The notes beneath the pieces are model-generated. The model ran no database searches. It saw nothing but the letters and a program-made list of their open reading frames with translations, and was not told the origin of the DNA. From positions 112,657 to 149,112 of the forward strand of contig JNVV01000071.1 in the NCBI GenBank assembly GCA_000733355.1: DNA of 36,456 nucleotides. Reading direction: 5' to 3'. Shown piece by piece: positions 33,401 through 36,456 of this stretch. The stretch comes from Falciphora oryzae. Lineage: Eukaryota; Ascomycota; Sordariomycetes; Magnaporthales; Magnaporthaceae. Every line of letters starts with the position of its first letter. The stretch's first letter is position 1. Made by a program: the position numbers and the translations under genes.

Positions 33401-33866
33401 CACGGCCCTCGAGGCCGGCGCGAACCCCAACTTCTCGTACCACGGCGCCTCGCCCTGGGAGACGGCGCTGTCGGCCGCGGCGCGCCACTTCAGCCTCGGC
33501 AGCGCCCCAGCTACCGTGGGGGATGTCGACTCGCAGTGGGAGCTGACGGCCAGGGGATGGGCGGGCGTCCTCGAGGCCTTCATCAGGCACGGCGCCGACA
33601 CGGGCCTCGTGGTCAGAATCAGGCAGCGGCATGGCGGCTCGCTGAGCCTGTCGCCGCGGGCCGTCCTCGAGCTGTTCCCGGCGTGCATGGCCGACAAGGC
33701 CGACGGTCTCCACGCTCTGCTTGACGAAAGAGGGAGGGGCCGAAAGTACACGGCTGCTCGCGAAATTGTGGAAAAGGCGCCAGGTTTGGTACCGGCGGTA
33801 GAGAATAGACGCGAGGCTAAAGACGTAGTTTCATGGACGGGCTGGGCTCTCTCTTGGTTTCGTTGA
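30470..33866 (+). CDS. NACHT-DUF7791-type STAND receptor (NLR)
   Basis: Two exons, 30470-31077 and 31178-33866, giving 1098 residues. The intron is 100 bp, with an unusual donor GTTCGC, branch ACTGAC and acceptor TTCAG. The join CG|G restores the frame (IIFRGSLNSLAIDQ). The N-terminus (MEALTALSVATSVIQFLDFG, then SKLLSNSRKFY) is the usual helical domain in front of this NACHT class. Walker A is GKLGSGKST (from 368) and Walker B LFIDGLDEY (500-508), with SRP sensor and ANGVFLWVKLVVRSLLRGM. The segment VDFLHRTVSDWM belongs to the DUF7791-like region after NACHT. The last third carries weak ankyrin-like traces (ALEAGANPNFSYHGASPWE and AFIRHGADTGLV) but no regular array. No amyloid motif. The first intron should be confirmed by RNA because of its donor. 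Confidence 0.88.
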
Positions 33867-34091
33867 GGTTGGAAACCGGACATAATGGCGATACGATGCA
33901 CATTACGACAGACAAATGGAAGAACGCTCTTGTTTACCGGCGCGGCAAAATGGATATCACTGAAGCTAGACAAAAGATCGAGGCAGGGCGTAATTTATGG
34001 TGACCGTTCATCCCTGCTGGACCGCTGCAGTCTCCGGCAGCTCTTGAGGCGCTGGCCGAACATCCTCCTCATGTAACTCTCGGGGGGCCGG
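33867..34091. other. Intergenic region
   Basis: Short region with no recognisable feature. Confidence 0.35.
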
Positions 34092-34470
34092 TTAAACACC
34101 CCCATTGTGCAGCCCCATTGGTTGAGGCCAGTCCTTGTAAGCTGAGGACTGCGGCGAGACCCACGGTGTCCCCTGGCCCTGCCCCTCTCCTTGCATCTCG
34201 GCATCATGCTCTGCCGATGGTCGGCGTCGGCGTGGGGCCTCCTGTTTTCCCCGCGGGCGGCGCGTCGTGGCTTGTAAACGCAAAAGTATATCATGCCCGC
34301 TGCGGCCAGCTCGAGCGCCAGGACGCCTCCGACGACGCCGCCCACGATGGCTGCGACGTTGGGTCCGGGAGCGGTATCGGGAGGCGATGGTGGTGGCTCG
34401 GTGAGCGGGTTGTTGAGCGCGCCCGCAAACAGCTCCCTGACGCCGTTGCTCCACTCGACATTTTTATGCT
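34092..34470 (-). pseudogene. C-terminal remnant of a single-pass membrane protein
   Basis: The minus strand reads NVEWSNGVRELFAGALNNPL, a Pro-rich linker (TEPPPSPPDTAPGP), a membrane span (IVGGVVGGVLALELAAAGMI) and a basic stop-transfer segment (YKPRRAARG). The natural-looking cytosolic tail (EMQGEGQGQGTPWVSPQ, then GLHNGGV and stop at 34092) lies in another frame, so a frameshift occurs near 34250. The frame is closed by a TGA just upstream and runs into the PRP22-like fragment, with no room for a signal peptide or ectodomain. It looks like the tail of a surface protein similar in plan to the gene at 17244-18077, now disconnected. Confidence 0.55.
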
Positions 34471-34547
34471 TACTGCAGTTGCGGTGTCAAGCCGCATAGC
34501 CAAGCTCCCAGTCGTGCTTTCATTCTTCGTTGCAGGGGAGGGGTGCA

Positions 34548-35604
34548 TCAAACTATGACTGTAATATCGTACCCGCTCTTGTACCACTCCCTGATCATTC
34601 CGTGCTGCTCGTAGGGCTGAGCGGTGTGGATCATCTGGCGGATCTCCCAGCGCTCCGGGGATGTCGTGCGCTCCTTGTGGCGCTTCTCGGGCAGGATGTT
34701 TTTGATGTTGTCGAGCGATGGCCCGGCATCGGGTGGCAGGAGCCCGTTGTTGAAGTTGTTCCTGGATCCCAGGGCACCGGGTTGGACGCGCAGCTCGGGG
34801 ACGAGGTTCATGCTCGTTTCCTGGTCAACGTCCTTCATAAAGAGGCCTATCCTATTGCCCTCGATCTTGACGAACTTGACCCTGACGGGCTGGCTCTTGG
34901 ACACGAAATTAATGGGGTGGTTAACCCGCTGCTTTTCGGCCATGACCGAAACATGCGCCAGGCCGTCGGTCTTTCTCCGGACGCCGTAATGGCTAACAAA
35001 TGCGCCGAAATCCTTAACGCCCGTAATGTGGCCGTCGTAGACTTTGTTGAGAATCGGCGCGTCGTCGATCTCGGCCCTTAGCGGCCGAAACATCTCCTGG
35101 TCCGACCAAACTCGTCGTCGTATTTGCGCTCCCTCCGACCCCTGCGCTCGTTGCCGGACCAGCCACCAGCACCACCACGGCGATCCTGCGCGGGTGACCG
35201 CAGCGGCGAGCGCGAGCGGCGGCGGTCTTTCCTCCGGTGTTTCGAATCGCCGTAATCGTTTTGGGGGCTGTGCGACCGTCTCTTACGGCCACGCCTGTCG
35301 TCGTCGCCGTCACCGTGGCTATCGCGCTTTTTGGCACTTTGTCTCTTTTTCACCGCTTTCCACTCCAGGTTCTCCAGCAGGGGGAGGGTATCATCGATGG
35401 CATCGGGGCCCTCGTTGTCGTCGGCTGCTGTCGGGACCTCGCGGTTCGCAACGGCAAGGCCCTTAAAGATCTGGTCTTTCTGCTCCTGGGTGCGGCCGGT
35501 GCTCGACGGGGCGGCGTCGCTCAAGCGGCTGTTCTTGAATTTGGGGTGCATAGTAAGCACCAGTCGGTCGATACTCTCCAGGAGGGTGTCGGGGAGTAAG
35601 TGAA
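34548..35604 (-). pseudogene. Truncated duplicate of splicing helicase PRP22/DHX8 (N-terminal and S1 part)
   Basis: Two overlapping minus frames. The first (to 35078) reads LLESIDRLVLTMHPKFK, an acidic linker, then an Arg/Ser-rich stretch and KYDDEFGRTRR before a stop. The second reads RAEIDDAPILNKVYDGHITG, VKDFGAFVSHYGV, DGLAHVSVMAEKQRVNHP, EGNRIGLFMKDVDQE and TSPERWEIRQMI, then a foreign-looking tail and stop at 34548. This is the RS-like region, S1 RNA-binding domain and start of the helicase linker of PRP22, the DEAH ATPase that releases spliced mRNA. A frameshift separates the two parts near 35085. The real N-terminus is cut off at the SINE-like tail (35605), and the whole helicase core is absent. 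As PRP22 is essential, an intact copy must exist elsewhere. Confidence 0.82.
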
Positions 35605-35981
35605 AGAGAGAGAGAGAAAGTTTATTTAACGTCGGTATAGTCGGGATCTACCAGTCCCTGCTTCCCAGGGGGCATACGACGTGCTAGCACTACCCAAGCT
35701 TATTTACACCAGGCTACAGTGCTGCTATCGAGGCGGCTAGCAAATTAAACCCGAAGGCACACGGGGGTTGGCCGCATTCCGGCGCTCCTTGTTGGTAAGC
35801 GGACGATCAGCAGTAGGGCGTATATACGCCGGGGCGTTGTAAGCGCAGCGGGTGGTAGTAGTGCGTTCGGCCGACGAGTGTGCCGGAAGAGGGGTAGGGC
35901 CAGGTTTGGGCCGGAGGGTCCTCGGGACCACCCCTGGGCCCGGCCGGGGTTGCGGGGGACCAACGAGCCTACTGTTGGTCC
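35605..35981 (-). mobile_element. SINE-like retroelement, full-length copy B
   Basis: In minus sense, the element starts with the palindromic head at 35981-35957 (stems GGACCAAC and GTTGGTCC) and ends with ACGTTAAATAAA and a CT-rich tail (read as GA at 35605-35620). The head has a tRNA-like layout: TAGGCTCGTTGG resembles box A at element positions 11-22, and GGTCCCGAGGACC resembles box B at 53-65. It matches copy A over its whole length apart from the gap there. The tail abuts the PRP22-like fragment directly. Confidence 0.65.
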
Positions 35982-36456
35982 GAGGCATGCGTATTAGCCT
36001 CGGAAGCGGAGGATTATATATAAACGGTTTGACGATAAATCGCCGTCGTCTCCTTAGCCACGGGCCGCGTCGTGAGCACTTGAGCGCCTGGCTGAGAAAT
36101 ATGCCATGCCCGCCAAGATGTGGCGACACGCATCCTTCGAATCTGCCTGGCTCGGACAGGTGACGACCACACTGGATTACGACAAAACTGTCGAAAAAAT
36201 GTGGCAAAAGGAACGGCACAAGCGCCGGTGGGGCGAAACAACTTCAGGGAGGTCCGCGGCGGGAGCTTCGATGAATATGTCGAGGCTGCACGCCGCCGCC
36301 TGGCCATGGCTTTATGATGTCGATGGTAGAGCATAGAGAGCAGTGGGCTCATCGTGGTAAGATTTCCAGCCCAGTAGACTCCCTGCGTGACAGGGTGGTT
36401 GGTGCCTGCATGGAGTCTCGAGCCCAACAAGCCGTCTGGCTCTTCTGATCTTATCT
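35982..36456. other. Unassigned right edge
   Basis: A TATA-like ATTATATATAAACGG lies at about 36013-36027. A plus frame (36106-36336, KMWQKERHKRRWGETTSG) and overlapping minus frames are open but match nothing I recognise. The window ends here. Confidence 0.3.

Noticed and set aside
33245..33973. Long minus-strand frames under the third NLR (also 31125-31958 and 32928-33713)
   Set aside because: GC-rich codon usage leaves the antisense strand open. The plus-strand frame has clear NACHT motifs and these have none.

Overview
The window is filamentous-ascomycete DNA (Pezizomycotina, probably a Sordariomycete). The genes have short 55-160 bp introns with GT..AG ends and CTRAC/TACTAAC-type branch sites. 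Coding regions are GC-rich, spacers are long, and the proteins are fungal-specific (NACHT STAND receptors, SesA/SesB-type proteins, a GH81 glucanase). The product calls come from motifs read by eye; no search was run.

Region 1 (1-5295) is the most interesting part: a three-gene amyloid-signalling cluster. A STAND receptor (minus strand, running off the left edge) has an N-terminal motif, then NACHT, then ankyrin repeats. Divergent from it is a small SesA-like protein, and convergent with that is a SesB-like alpha/beta hydrolase. All three carry versions of one short two-part Gly/Gln/Phe motif, with core GxGxQFNAxxGTQ then QFPGAxFxGxVxFG: at the N-terminus of the receptor and at the C-termini of the two small proteins. 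This matches the sigma motif and the sesA/sesB/NLR gene set known from Nectria haematococca. The expected scheme is that ligand binding by the ankyrin repeats drives NACHT oligomerisation, the receptor motif nucleates an amyloid fold, and that fold templates SesA and SesB.

Region 2 (5296-12740) holds a repeat-rich spacer with a 17-bp perfect inverted repeat, a two-exon JmjC-domain gene with a coiled coil and long disordered region (7183-10459), and a fragment of a vWA-domain gene (11101-11421).

Region 3 (12741-16430) has a second intact NLR (HeLo-like N-terminus, NACHT, ankyrin; three exons). It is bracketed by two copies of a short SINE-like repeat. A third copy lies at 35605-35985.

Region 4 (17244-20940) has a secreted or single-pass Cys-rich membrane protein and a four-exon gene of unknown function with a hydrophobic Gly/Ala tail.

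Region 5 (21360-23945) is a graveyard: a WD40-repeat scrap and a broken esterase-NACHT receptor with a frameshift in its Walker A.

Region 6 (25339-27687) is an intact GH81 endo-beta-1,3-glucanase, an ordinary secreted enzyme.

Region 7 (30470-36456) has a third intact NLR (NACHT with a DUF7791-like C-terminal part, two exons), a membrane-protein remnant, a truncated duplicate of the splicing helicase PRP22/DHX8 (S1 region only), and a SINE-like copy at its 5' end.

Overall this is an NLR-rich, rearranged accessory region: three intact receptors, one dead receptor, one WD40 scrap, captured gene fragments and dispersed repeats, with one complete sigma-type death-signalling module.
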